64,000 bases of DNA from Acholoe squamosa (GCA_949317995.1 OX439046.1:63281115-63345114), one strand, 5' to 3'; numbered from the stretch's first letter, positions 10,655-19,803 are shown. Made by a program: numbers and translations. Notes: generated by a model not told the origin, from the letters alone.

Positions 10655-11490
10655 GCCTCTAGAGGTCTTCAGTGTGCTAAGTATCGTATAGTTTAAGATA
10701 GTTTTAGAAATGCTCACTAGAGGTCTTCAGTAAGCAGAAAATGCCTTGTTTATATTAGTCACCAGAGGTCTTCAGTGTAAAACCATGCACATAGTTTTAG
10801 TGACTCACACTAGAGGTCTCCGCTGATTTAGTAAAGTAATGTCAGTCCTAGCCTCTAGAGGTCTATAGAGTGCTAAATATGGTATAGTTTAAGATAGTTT
10901 TAGGAATGCTCACTAGAGGTCTTCAGTAAGCAGAAAATGCCTTCTATAAGCCACCAGAGGTCTTCAGTGTAAAACCATGCACATAATTTATATCAGCCAC
11001 CAGAGGTCTTCAGTGTAAAACCATGCACATAGTTTTAGTGACTCACACTAGAGGTCTCCGCTGATCTAGTAAAGTAATGTCAGTCCTAGCCTCTAGAGGT
11101 CTATAGAGTGCTAAATATGGTATAGTTTAAGATAGTTTTAGGAATGCTCACTAGAGATCTTCAGTAAGTAGAAAATGCCTTCTATAAGCCACCAGAGGTC
11201 TTCAGTGTAAAACCATGCACATAATTTATATCAGCCACCAGAGGTCTTCAGTGTAAAACCATGCACATAATTTATATCAGCCACCAGAAGTCTTCAGTGT
11301 AAAACCATGCACATAGTTTTAGTGACTCTCACTAGAGGTCTTCGCTGATCTAGTAAAGTAATGTCAGTCCTAGCCTCTACAGGTCTATAGAGTGCTAAAT
11401 ATGGTATAGTTTAAGATAATTTTAGGAATGCTCACTAGAGGTCTTCAGTTAACAGAAAATATCCTGTTCATATGAGCCACCAGTGGTTTT
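10655..11490. repeat. Array of CCACYAGAGGTCTTCAG repeats inside the viral element
   Basis: About 18 copies of a core reading CACTAGAGGTCTTCAG, CCACCAGAGGTCTTCAG or CCTCTAGAGGTCTATAG lie at roughly 35-60-nt spacing. They form three to four higher-order units of about 200-280 bp containing GTGTAAAACCATGCACATA and GTATAGTTTAAGATA spacers. The number of CCACCAG subunits varies between higher-order units, so the array expands and contracts. The core resembles the animal CTCF consensus with a mismatch. It lies directly upstream of the 11568 gene and could be an enhancer, origin or insulator. Confidence 0.75.
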
Positions 11491-11497
11491 TTTTCCC

Positions 11498-11505
11498 TGA
11501 GATAA
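11498..11505 (+). promoter_or_regulatory. TGAGATAA motif
   Basis: Candidate viral promoter motif 70 nt before ATG 11568, preceded by a T8/CCC run. Confidence 0.4.
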
Positions 11506-11567
11506 GAAATACTTTCAAAGTTATCAAAAAAAGATTTTATTGTTTAAAAATAAGATATATTTTTAAA

Positions 11568-12524
11568 ATGAATGTTTCTTCTCCTTTTTACATTAATTTA
11601 CCTTCTAATACTATTCATCCCTCTCGAGAAAACAAAACAAGCAAATTTTGGGTTAAATTACCTTCTATTTTAATTTTACAAGGAGAATGGGAAGTGGGAT
11701 TAGTAGAAGTAAACATACCAGTTTCCTGGTATAATTTCCCAGAAATTCCAGAAAAAAATAGGACTTTGGTAGTAGAAAGAAAAGATTTCAGGTTGAAGCA
11801 AGACGTGAATAAAATAACTTCATTAGATGAAATAGAAATAAAAAAAAGATATGTCGTGCAAAAAATTCCATATGGAAATTATACTTCTTTAGATAGTTTA
11901 ATAAAAAGCATAAATGCAGCCTTGAAAAAAATAGACGCATACCCTGACGATGAATTTTTTCGAAAAAGTAGAGAACCATATGTGAAAACTGAGCTGCAAA
12001 ATTTAAAACCCATTTTAAAGGTAGGGAGAGGAGACAAAGTTGTTATGTCTAAATATTTAAGTAATGTACTGAGATTGGATATATCTGAAGAAATAGACAA
12101 CGAAGCTGAGATCGAAAACAGTGACGTTATAACTTTTTCAGGGCTTCCATTGAATAGTTTATTAGATTTTCAGATTTTAATGAGCACTACTTTAAGATAC
12201 AAACATTATAAATATTTTCATGCGGGAGGTGTTCCTAATTTGCATCACGTTTCTTCTAATATTTATATTTATACTGATATAGTTGCAAATAAAATTGTAG
12301 GCGATCTTCAAATTCCTTTATTGAGAACTATTCGTTGCAGTGAAAAATTCGGAGACGATATAAAGGAAGTTTTTGTCTCTCCGTACTATAAAAAGGTAAA
12401 AAAAAGTGAAATACAAGAAATCGAAATAACTATATGTGACGATGTGGGAAAGTTGGTTCAATTTGAATATGGAACAGTTTTTTTAGTTCTTCATTTTAGA
12501 CCTATAAGAAATGAAAAAAAGTAA
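11568..12524 (+). CDS. Conserved Polinton protein, possible virion component
   Basis: 318 residues from ATG 11568; the frame is open further upstream to 11472, but the N terminus MNVSSPFYINLPSN is the natural-looking start and fits the motif 70 nt before it. The N-terminal section contains EWEVGLVEVNIPVSWYN, a signature I recognise from uncharacterised proteins of invertebrate Maverick/Polinton elements. No membrane segment or signal peptide. Beta-rich-looking alternation, and a gene position next to polymerase seen in related elements, suggest a structural (minor capsid or vertex) protein, but that is inference. It ends just before the polymerase start at 12511. Confidence 0.65.
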   Translation: MNVSSPFYINLPSNTIHPSRENKTSKFWVKLPSILILQGEWEVGLVEVNIPVSWYNFPEIPEKNRTLVVERKDFRLKQDVNKITSLDEIEIKKRYVVQKIPYGNYTSLDSLIKSINAALKKIDAYPDDEFFRKSREPYVKTELQNLKPILKVGRGDKVVMSKYLSNVLRLDISEEIDNEAEIENSDVITFSGLPLNSLLDFQILMSTTLRYKHYKYFHAGGVPNLHHVSSNIYIYTDIVANKIVGDLQIPLLRTIRCSEKFGDDIKEVFVSPYYKKVKKSEIQEIEITICDDVGKLVQFEYGTVFLVLHFRPIRNEKK

Positions 12525-12659
12525 AGCTTTCAGAAATTTAATCGTAGAATATGATTTAACTCCTGCTCTTCACAAATATGATCCTGATTTATTTTTACTT
12601 AATCAGACCAAAAAAATTAAAAAATTAATTTTGAAGAAAAAAAAAAGAAGGGGGGGTTA
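12511..12659 (+). pseudogene. polB: N-terminal fragment of protein-primed DNA polymerase (frame 1)
   Basis: An ATG-initiated open stretch of 49 codons stopping at 12657-12659, directly upstream of the next polymerase segment. The frame is lost at an A-run followed by six G (12636-12656); polymerase-like sequence continues at once in the next frame. It is therefore read as the true N terminus of the polymerase rather than a separate gene. A +1 change in a homopolymer could be a real mutation or an assembly error. The fragment is basic near its end (KKKKRR). Confidence 0.55.
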
Positions 12660-13237
12660 AATTTCAATTATCGTTATGCACAGTGTTAGGAAAATATAAT
12701 CTAGAAAACAATGAATATTTTGAAATTCAACCATGGTTCCAAAGTCCTGTTCAAGTAAACTTTGATTCTCATAACGTAGAGGAATTAATAAGAAATTCCT
12801 TTTCTGTGATATTAGGTTTTTTCGATGCTTTTTTGCACATGGGGTCAGGATGGTTTTTAAGAGAAATAAAAGTGTTACGCCTCTCTGTTTTCAAATATAA
12901 TCCTTTTGGAGGGGAGAAAAAAGGGAAAGAAAGCATTATTCAAAGAAAAAAATCAGTTCTTAACATAAAAGGAAGCGGCAAAAAATGCTTCGTGTACTCT
13001 GTTTTAGCAGGATTACATAAAGTTCCTCACAATGCTAACTTGTCTAAGTCGTACGATATTTTTTTAGAAAAATTAAATCTTTCTTTTCTTTCTTTTCCTG
13101 TCAAATTGAGTGAAATTCCAAAGTTCGAAAAGAAAAATAATCTTACTGTAAATGTGTTTGGTCTTTTAAAATCTGAAAAAAAAAGAATTTCAGCCTTTCC
13201 CTATGTATATTTCAGTCCTTTCTTCTCCCCTTACTGA
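12660..13237 (+). pseudogene. polB: N-terminal domain segment of protein-primed DNA polymerase (frame 2)
   Basis: Open in frame 2 through to the stop at 13235-13237, with no ATG near its start, so it cannot be an independent gene. The motifs GSGWFL and YNPFGG are typical of the N-terminal region of Maverick polymerases, upstream of the exonuclease domain. The coding signal leaves this frame around 13195-13205 and resumes in frame 3 from 13203. Two successive +1 changes separate the three parts of one gene. Confidence 0.65.
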
Positions 13238-16025
13238 AGGAAGACATATTGATTTATTGTTATTTAATGATCACTATTATCTTATCAGAAATTTACATAA
13301 ATTTATCAGACCATTTTTTTGGAAAAAAACTAGGTACTTTTGTTACAAATGTTTGATATCATATTGCTCAAAAAAAAAATATGAAATGCATGTTAACAAC
13401 AATTGCAAAACTAACGTATACAGTGGTCAGGGTTATTCTACTCCACCGAAAGGGACTTTCTTGAAATTCGTTGACCATAAATTTAAAGTTAAAAGTCCTT
13501 TTGTGATATATGCAGATTTTGAATGTTATAATCGCACTATAAGCAAAATATACAAAGGGAAATCGTGTTGCTCAAAAGAACACAAATTAAATGCTTTTGG
13601 AGCTATATTAATTTCTAAATATGAAAAATACAGTCAAGATCCTGTTATATACGTAGGAAAAAATGTGATAGAAAAATTTGTTTCTTACTTATATAAAAAA
13701 AGAGCTGAAATTTCGTATATTTTAGATCATAAGAGAAAACCTTTGTCTTTGTCTTCTGACGATATTTCACATATAGTGAAGCAAAAAAATTGTTACATAT
13801 GTGGGATATCTTTCACCGAAAAAGGTATAAGAAAAGTTTTAGATCATGCTCACATAGGACAAGAAGGAAAAGGAAGAGATTTAAATTATGCTTGCAATAG
13901 ATGTAATCTTACTTACACTAGTCTTAGGATGGACAATTTAAAGATACCAATTATAATTCACAACAGCATGAATTATGACACTCATTTTCTCATCCAAAAA
14001 TTATATAAATATATAAACCAGAGCACCATATCTGTGATTGCTAAATCATCTGAAAAATTTCTTACTTTAAGTTTCGAAAATTTTAGAATTATAGATTCCT
14101 TCCAATTTTTACCTACGTCCCTTTCAAAATTAGCTGAACTTTTGCAAGAGAAATGTTTAAAAGATTTCGTTCAAACAAAAAAACATACTTCAAACAAAAA
14201 AATGATTCCTTATATGATAAGAAAAGGTGTCATGTGCTATGATTACATTGATTCTTGGTCTGTTTTGAAAGAAAAAAAATTGCCGCCTATAGACAAATTT
14301 TATTCTACTTTAACCAAAAAAAATATAACTGAGGACGATTACTGTCATGCAATTCATATGTTTAAAGCATTAAAATGTAGAAACATAAAAGATTATTTGA
14401 AAGCCTACTTGAAAATAGACGTTTTGCTTTTATGTGATGTTTTTGAATCTTTTAGAGAAAAGGCCTTAAGTTATTACGGTTTAGACCCTGCTCATTTTCT
14501 AACGGCACCTAGTTTGAGTTATCAAGCTATGTTAAAACATACAGAAGTTGAACTAGAGTTGCTATCTGACATCGAAATATATAATTTTATAGAAGGCGGT
14601 ATAAGGGGTGGGATAACTAATGTTTCTCATAGGTATGCGAAAGCTAATTCTTCCGACGAAATCATCTTTTACATAGACTGCAATAACCTTTATGGCAAAT
14701 GTTTAGCAGATTTTTTGCCTCACTCAAATTTTAAATGGCTAACCCAAAATCAAATTCAAAAACTAAACATAGAAAGCATTTCAGATCACAATGAAACAGG
14801 ATACATACTGGAGGTAAGTCTAACTTACCCTGACTGTCTTCATAACATGCACAACGATTTTCCTCTAGCTCCACAAAAAATAGAAATAGAAGAACAAGAA
14901 TTATCTCCATATGCAAAAGAAATATTGAAAAAAACTGAAACGTCCTACAAAAAAGGAGGAAAAAAGCTTATATGTAATTTAAAAGACAAAAATAATTATG
15001 TAGTGCATTATCGTAATTTAAAATTATACCTTGCATTAGGCTTAAAGATAAATAAAATTCATCGGGTTTTAAGCTTTCATCAGAAAGATTGGATGAGATC
15101 TTACATTTTATTCAATAACAGAGAACGAACTTTGGCTACCTCTGCTTTTGAAAAAGAATTCTTTAAGTTATTAAATAATGCAGCATTTGGTAAAACAATG
15201 GAAAATGTTAAGAAAAGAACTAGCATGAAATTAACTTCAGACCCTAAAGAAAGTGAAAATCTTATAAAAAAACCTACTTTTAAATCTCTTCATATATTTC
15301 AAAAGGACTTTGTAGGAATACAAAGCAGCAAAGAAAAACTTTTACTAGACAAACCGATCTATATTGGGTTTTCTGTTTTAGAGTTATCTAAACTATGGAT
15401 GTTTAATTTCCATTATAATATCATGTTGCCTAAATTCAAAAACGTACATATTCAACTGTTATATACAGACACAGATTCTTTAGTGTATTACATAAAAGAT
15501 AGAAATTATCTTAAAAAAATAAAAGATCTAAATAATTTTTTCGATTTTTCTAATTTACCTAAAAATCATTTTTTGTATGATGAAACGAACAAAAAGGTCT
15601 TAGGTAAATTTAAAGATGAAGCAGGGGGGAAAAAAATAAAAGAATTTATTACTCTCAGGCCAAAAATGTATTCAATTTTATTTGAAAAGGGGGAAGAAGA
15701 GAAAAAAATAAAGGGAGTCAAAAAAAGTAGCATAGAAACTATAAGGCACAATGACTTTAAGCTTACCTTAGTCCAAAATAGAATAAAAGAAGCAGAATTC
15801 AATAACATAAGAAGCATAAAACACAAAGTATACACTATGTCTCAAAAAAAGATATCTCTTTCTCCTTTTGAAGATAAAAGATATTTGAGAAGAGGAGGAA
15901 TTAAATCTTACGCATATGGTCATTATAAGATTCCCCCTTTAAAAAGAAAAATGAAAGAAATTCCTTTTGAAGATATTCATTCAAAAAGAAGAAAAGTTTG
16001 TGAGATAAAGACACAAATCATCTAA
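13203..16025 (+). CDS. polB: Protein-primed family B DNA polymerase, main part (5'-truncated by frame change)
   Basis: 940 codons, the bulk of a Polinton pPolB that replicates the element's linear DNA. In order: a C2H2-like zinc site (CYKC...H...C, residues ~47-70); ExoI YADFECY (~104); a treble-clef/HNH-like Cys/His insertion (CYICG...DHAH...CNRC, ~197-235); ExoII NSMNYDTHF (~254); ExoIII YLKIDVLLLCD (~400); polymerase motif A YIDCNNLYG (~490); motif B KLLNNAAFG (~657); motif C LLYTDTDSL (~753); and a KxY-like RPKMYS (~820). All catalytic aspartates and the exonuclease acidic residues are present, so decay is limited to the frame breaks upstream. The start at 13203 is only the first Met in this frame; the natural N terminus is at 12511. 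Confidence 0.9.
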   Translation: MYISVLSSPLTEGRHIDLLLFNDHYYLIRNLHKFIRPFFWKKTRYFCYKCLISYCSKKKYEMHVNNNCKTNVYSGQGYSTPPKGTFLKFVDHKFKVKSPFVIYADFECYNRTISKIYKGKSCCSKEHKLNAFGAILISKYEKYSQDPVIYVGKNVIEKFVSYLYKKRAEISYILDHKRKPLSLSSDDISHIVKQKNCYICGISFTEKGIRKVLDHAHIGQEGKGRDLNYACNRCNLTYTSLRMDNLKIPIIIHNSMNYDTHFLIQKLYKYINQSTISVIAKSSEKFLTLSFENFRIIDSFQFLPTSLSKLAELLQEKCLKDFVQTKKHTSNKKMIPYMIRKGVMCYDYIDSWSVLKEKKLPPIDKFYSTLTKKNITEDDYCHAIHMFKALKCRNIKDYLKAYLKIDVLLLCDVFESFREKALSYYGLDPAHFLTAPSLSYQAMLKHTEVELELLSDIEIYNFIEGGIRGGITNVSHRYAKANSSDEIIFYIDCNNLYGKCLADFLPHSNFKWLTQNQIQKLNIESISDHNETGYILEVSLTYPDCLHNMHNDFPLAPQKIEIEEQELSPYAKEILKKTETSYKKGGKKLICNLKDKNNYVVHYRNLKLYLALGLKINKIHRVLSFHQKDWMRSYILFNNRERTLATSAFEKEFFKLLNNAAFGKTMENVKKRTSMKLTSDPKESENLIKKPTFKSLHIFQKDFVGIQSSKEKLLLDKPIYIGFSVLELSKLWMFNFHYNIMLPKFKNVHIQLLYTDTDSLVYYIKDRNYLKKIKDLNNFFDFSNLPKNHFLYDETNKKVLGKFKDEAGGKKIKEFITLRPKMYSILFEKGEEEKKIKGVKKSSIETIRHNDFKLTLVQNRIKEAEFNNIRSIKHKVYTMSQKKISLSPFEDKRYLRRGGIKSYAYGHYKIPPLKRKMKEIPFEDIHSKRRKVCEIKTQII

Positions 16026-16329
16026 ATATCCTACTTTAGCTTTTGGCAAAAGGAAAAGAATAGACATAAATAAATTCAAAGGAAAAATATATTTACATTT
16101 TCATGATATGGTAAAAGACAAAAGTATTTCTCTTCTTAAAGAAGAATATGATTTACTTTTTGAACTAAGGAATAAAATAGATAAAAAAATAGATAAAATT
16201 AAAAAAATGAGTGAAGAAGAAAAGCCTGGAAAGACTAAGAACACTAAGAAAAAGAAAGAAAAATCAAAGTCTCATAGTGACAGCAGCAGCGACGATAACA
16301 TAGCCTCTAGTGACAGTGACAGCGATTGA
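16009..16329 (+). CDS. PC4/p15-like single-strand DNA-binding protein, start uncertain
   Basis: The frame opens after a stop at 16006-16008 and ends at 16329; its first ATG is 16108. Residues encoded before that ATG (16021-16107) already belong to the domain: FGKRKRIDINKFKGKIYLHF followed by a lysine-rich helix fit the PC4 (transcription coactivator p15 C-terminal) ssDNA-binding fold. Starting at 16108 would remove its beta strands. The C terminus is Ser/Asp-rich (SDSSSDDN...SDSDSD), like the acidic regulatory tail of PC4 proteins. Either the ATG is lost, the mRNA is spliced, or a frame change separates it from the end of the polymerase frame. The family call is from pattern; the role in viral transcription or replication is inferred. 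Confidence 0.5.
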   Translation, partial: RHKSSKYPTLAFGKRKRIDINKFKGKIYLHFHDMVKDKSISLLKEEYDLLFELRNKIDKKIDKIKKMSEEEKPGKTKNTKKKKEKSKSHSDSSSDDNIASSDSDSD

Positions 16330-16338
16330 AAACCTTAG

Positions 16339-16346
16339 TGAGATAA
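16339..16346 (+). promoter_or_regulatory. TGAGATAA motif
   Basis: Lies 85 nt before the zinc-protein ATG at 16424, just after the PC4-like stop codon. Confidence 0.4.
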
Positions 16347-16423
16347 GAGCTACAGCAAGAAAGATTACAACATTTCTACGATCAAAGTATTTTTGTTTTG
16401 AATTAGATAAAAATATACATAAA

Positions 16424-16756
16424 ATGCCTGTTAAGTGTGAATATTGTGGAAGAAAAGGGAGAATAGTTCAAGATAAAAAATATTGTGAAAAATGCCAAAA
16501 AAGCATGGTTCAAGAATGCATAAGGTGTCATAAACCTTTTAATTCTCTCCATTATTTTTCTGCTGACGAAAATCATTTGAGATGTAATTCATGCCATACA
16601 CAATATCTCAAAGAAAAAATGAGGAACAAAGCTAAGTCTGCTCAAAATAAATTGAAGCTAATTATCGACGAAAAAATCAGCGACACAGAAAACTCTAGCT
16701 CCGAAGAATCAGAAGGAAAAGACAACCTGACAGCCTCTCCTTTGCCTGAAGACTAA
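16424..16756 (+). CDS. Four-CxxC zinc-ribbon protein
   Basis: 110 residues from ATG 16424 (MPVKCEYCG). The frame is open back to 16310 but that part overlaps the PC4-like gene and lacks motifs. Four CxxC pairs at residues 5/8, 21/24, 32/35 and 54/57 suggest two zinc ribbons or a binuclear cluster; a basic helix (KMRNKAKSAQNKLK) and an acidic Ser/Glu-rich tail follow. Cys-rich small proteins near PolB and the integrase are common in animal Polintons, but their role (nucleic-acid binding, transcription) is unproven. The same frame continues as hydrophilic coding-like sequence beyond the TAA at 16754 to 17017. Confidence 0.6.
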   Translation: MPVKCEYCGRKGRIVQDKKYCEKCQKSMVQECIRCHKPFNSLHYFSADENHLRCNSCHTQYLKEKMRNKAKSAQNKLKLIIDEKISDTENSSSEESEGKDNLTASPLPED

Positions 16757-17017
16757 AATGAAAATCAAAGCAAAAAAAGAAATAAAAGAAAAGCAGGGAC
16801 TAGCATAACAGAAGATGAAGAAAGTGAGAAAGAAGAAAAAGAAGTCAAGAAAGGAAAAAAACAGAAAACTATTTGTTCCACTAAAGGTAAAACTGTGTTG
16901 AAGAAAACCGGAAACGTAAGAAAACATGCACAAAAAACTATAGGAACTAACACAAACCAAACTAGAATACCTGATGGGTTTATTCCTATATACACTAATA
17001 TCTATGCTATAGAATAA
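16757..17017 (+). pseudogene. In-frame continuation after the zinc protein's stop codon
   Basis: Directly after TAA 16754-16756 the same frame stays open for 86 codons to TAA 17015. It encodes a highly charged Lys/Glu tract (EDEESEKEEKEVKK) and then an uncharged Thr/Asn/Ile-rich end. Composition matches the acidic tail preceding the stop, so this looks like the lost C terminus of the zinc protein cut off by a nonsense change, or a product made by readthrough or splicing. No ATG lies near its start. Confidence 0.4.
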
Positions 17018-18097
17018 TATTTCTTTTATAAGGCAAAAAGATTTTTTTGTTTCATTTTTTCACGGAAATCCGGAAACTTGCATTGCATTTAATGACTTTT
17101 TTCACGCGTAAAAATGGGTTAAAATCTGTGCTAATATGCCCCATTCTGTGAATTTATGCATTGGCAGAAAGTACACCTCAATGGAGGAACTTGCGCTAAT
17201 GCCAAGTTTTTTATGGTACATATATTTTAAAACCTATGTGTCAGCAAAAAGTACATCTCGAAAGAGAAATTTGTGCTCTTGCTCAACTCATAAGGGGATA
17301 AAATATGTGTGACCCATCAAGCGAGAACACCCCTCCGCGACAGATTTTTAATTCCCCATTTGGCCACCAGGGGGCATTGGAGAGGCAAAATTACTGTAAA
17401 ATCAATAAAAAAATATATTAAGCTAATTTTTGATGCAGAATTCAATGGTCTCATTTAAAATGCACCATTTTCGGTAGAAATGACCCCTATTTGGAAGGTA
17501 AAATGAACATTTTTCATGAGAAATCAGCCTATATGCATGTTTCTGGTTGCCATGGCAACCATTCCAATAATCAAAATTTGCAGATTTTTATGCCAATTTT
17601 CAGGGAAACTCACCAAAGACCCAAATCTGAAAACAGAAATGCAAAATTCCTTCTAGATCAAAATCTATGACAAAAATCACCATATTGTTATGTATTTTTT
17701 ATGAAAAAGGCTGATTTATCGTGTTTTTAGATATTATTATGGTTTATAATGTATTTAGAGCTTAATCATCAATATCAAATATGAATAACGACCTATGTTC
17801 AAGGTGGGGTTCTGACATAACTACTAAGAATATTTAAGCCAATAATGTCTCATTTTAAAGATCTTCAGATGAACTTTGATAATGAATTTCCCTACAGATG
17901 GGTGTTTTTGCTTGCCTGGTCACATGTCTCTACCTTTTTTTTCTTGGAATGAACGCGTATCGGATTTCCATTTTGTTTCGCGTGCACGAAAAAAGTTGTG
18001 TCATTCATTTATTTAAAAATGTTGTGAAAAATGTTTTGTCTGAATGCTGTTGCAAAAGATGTCGTTCATTCATCAAAAATTATATCACCTACTACTC
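17018..18097. other. Non-coding 1.1-kb insert between viral genes
   Basis: No coding potential, unlike the tightly packed genes around it. It contains a near-consensus CTCF-like core, GGCCACCAGGGGGCA, at about 17361-17375, and the palindrome GTTGCCATGGCAAC at about 17547-17560. Weak inverted similarity exists between 17095-17118 (ACTTTTTTCACGCG) and the complement of 17970-17998, so it may be an old MITE-like insertion of host origin. No family is recognised. Confidence 0.35.
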
Positions 18098-18105
18098 TGA
18101 GATGG
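18098..18105 (+). promoter_or_regulatory. TGAGATGG motif
   Basis: Candidate promoter motif 45 nt before the integrase ATG at 18143. Confidence 0.35.
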
Positions 18106-18142
18106 TTCTATTTTCATGTTCATAAGCAAATATTTTTCAAAC

Positions 18143-19087
18143 ATGGACAAAGAAAATATTTTGAAAAAAATTTATTTCACTCCTTCTCATCCTTCATCTT
18201 TTTCTTCTGTGAAAAAATTATATGAAGCAGCTAAAAAAATAGATGAAAATATAACGAGAAAGGACGTGCTAAATTTTCTCCGTAACACTAGAACTTACAC
18301 TTCACATAAGAAAATAATATATAAATTTCTTCGAAGAAAAACAATAGTGAAAGGCATAAACGATCAATGGCAAATTGATTTAATAAGTATTTTTAACCTT
18401 AAAGATCAAAACAATGGAATAAAATATTTATTAGCCTGTATAGATTGTTTTTCACGTTATGCTTATGTTGAACCTTTAGTGAACAAAACTGCATATGTCA
18501 CTCTAGACGGCTTCAAAAAAAATTTGTTAAAAAGCAATGTTAAGCCCAACTTAATACAATTAGATGAAGGAAGCGAATTTAAAGGTGTTTTTCAAAATTT
18601 TTTAAAAGAAAATGAAATAAAATTTTTCAGTACTTCTCAAGACACTAAATGTGCTATAGTAGAAAGATTCAATCGTACCATACAAGACAAAATATATAAA
18701 TATCTTTCTTTCAAAAAGAGTCTGAGATATATAGACGTTCTATAGGATTTAGTTAAAAGTTATAATCATAGTAAACATAGAACATTAGGAATAAGTCCTT
18801 CTGAAGTAACCAAATCAAACGAAAAAAAAATATGGTTAAAGCAATACGGAAAATATTTGTACAGCAAAAGAATTAAACTGCCTTTTAAAGTAGGAGATAA
18901 AGTACGAATAAGTAAATATAAGACTGCTTTCAGAAGAGGGTATTCTTCTCATTGGAAAGAAGAAATTTTTCAAATAGCATATGTTCTTAGAACATGGCCT
19001 GCTACTTATGTGTTAACAGACAAAAATAATGAAATATTGAGTGGTAGTTTTTATAAAGAAGAATTAAACAAAATAAAAGGAAAATAA
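18143..19087 (+). pseudogene. int: Retroviral-type (rve) integrase interrupted by an in-frame stop
   Basis: DDE integrase that would insert the element's DNA into the host genome. ATG 18143 is chosen over 18116 because the conserved-looking N terminus (KKIYFTPSHPSSFSSVKKLY) follows it. The catalytic core shows D in QWQIDLIS, D in LDEGSEF and E in IVERFNRT, with 32 residues between the last two. A TAG at 18743-18745 ends translation just after the core. The same frame then continues without another stop to 19087 through SYNHSKHRTLGISP and an SH3-like C-terminal domain (PFKVGDKVRISKYK). The gene is thus inactivated by one nonsense codon, with no frame change. An ATG at 18857 would only give a C-terminal fragment. 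It is followed within 3 nt by the ATPase gene. Confidence 0.9.
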
Positions 19088-19090
19088 AAA

Positions 19091-19753
19091 ATGGAAGATA
19101 TAGAATTCCCTGTTTTCAATGCATGTATTAGAATTCCATTTTCTATGATCATAGCAGGACCAAGCAACAGTGGAAAAACTACTTTTGTGTATGATCTATT
19201 AAAAAATAATGAGCGAATAATAGAAAAAAAAATAGACTATGTCATATGGTGTTATGGTCAAACCCCTCCTGCTAAAAAAGACTTTATGGAGGGGAAAAGC
19301 ATAAGATTTTTGAAAGGTATTCCTTCTTCTTTTGATAAATATATAAAACCTGACCTTAATGGACTTGTTATTTTAGATGATTTAATGAAAGAATGTGGAA
19401 ATAATCCTGAAATAGGAAAACTTTTCACTCAAACATGTCATCATGAATCGATAAATGTTATATATATTTCACAAAATTATTATTCTGAAGGAAAAGAAAG
19501 GCAAACTGTTAATAGAAATGCGACGTATTTAGTTATTTTTAATTCACCTTTAGATCAAACTGTCCCTCTAACATTAGGGAGAAAACTGTTGCCTAAAAAT
19601 TATAAAACTTTCGTTAATATTTTTAATGAAGCAACTAGGAAACCACATTCCTATCTTTTAATAGATGGTCATCAAAAAACTCCTCAAGAATACAGATTTA
19701 GGAGCAACATATTTGACATAGGACAAGAGATGTATATACCTAACAAAACATAA
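19091..19753 (+). CDS. FtsK/HerA-type genome-packaging ATPase
   Basis: 220 residues, the usual size of the Polinton packaging ATPase, which pumps viral DNA into the preformed capsid. Walker A is GPSNSGKT at residues 23-30. Walker B is GLVILDDLM at about 91-99, with D96/D97 coordinating Mg2+ and activating water. A downstream YISQNYY-like segment fits the sensor region (polar Q/N after a hydrophobic strand). The frame is intact with an ATG start 3 nt after the integrase frame. It belongs to the conserved integrase-ATPase pair of Polintons. No break is seen. Confidence 0.92.
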   Translation: MEDIEFPVFNACIRIPFSMIIAGPSNSGKTTFVYDLLKNNERIIEKKIDYVIWCYGQTPPAKKDFMEGKSIRFLKGIPSSFDKYIKPDLNGLVILDDLMKECGNNPEIGKLFTQTCHHESINVIYISQNYYSEGKERQTVNRNATYLVIFNSPLDQTVPLTLGRKLLPKNYKTFVNIFNEATRKPHSYLLIDGHQKTPQEYRFRSNIFDIGQEMYIPNKT

Positions 19754-19795
19754 AACAGAAAACAACTATACATGTATGAACCAACATAAAGTTCG

Positions 19796-19803
19796 TGAGA
19801 TTG
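19796..19803 (+). promoter_or_regulatory. TGAGATTG motif
   Basis: Lies 61 nt before the ATG at 19857, in the 100-nt gap after the ATPase gene. Confidence 0.4.

Noticed and set aside
10655-11490. CRISPR-like array
   Set aside because: Spacers are themselves repeated, the repeat length varies, and the context is an animal genome with no cas genes.
12636-13237. Programmed ribosomal frameshifting in the polymerase
   Set aside because: The first site is a long A/G homopolymer prone to indels, and I see no clear slippery heptamer plus downstream structure at the second; mutation or assembly error is simpler.
17898-18125. Cys-rich 75-codon open stretch before the integrase
   Set aside because: It overlaps the integrase start region in another frame, and its Cys pattern is not a recognised motif.
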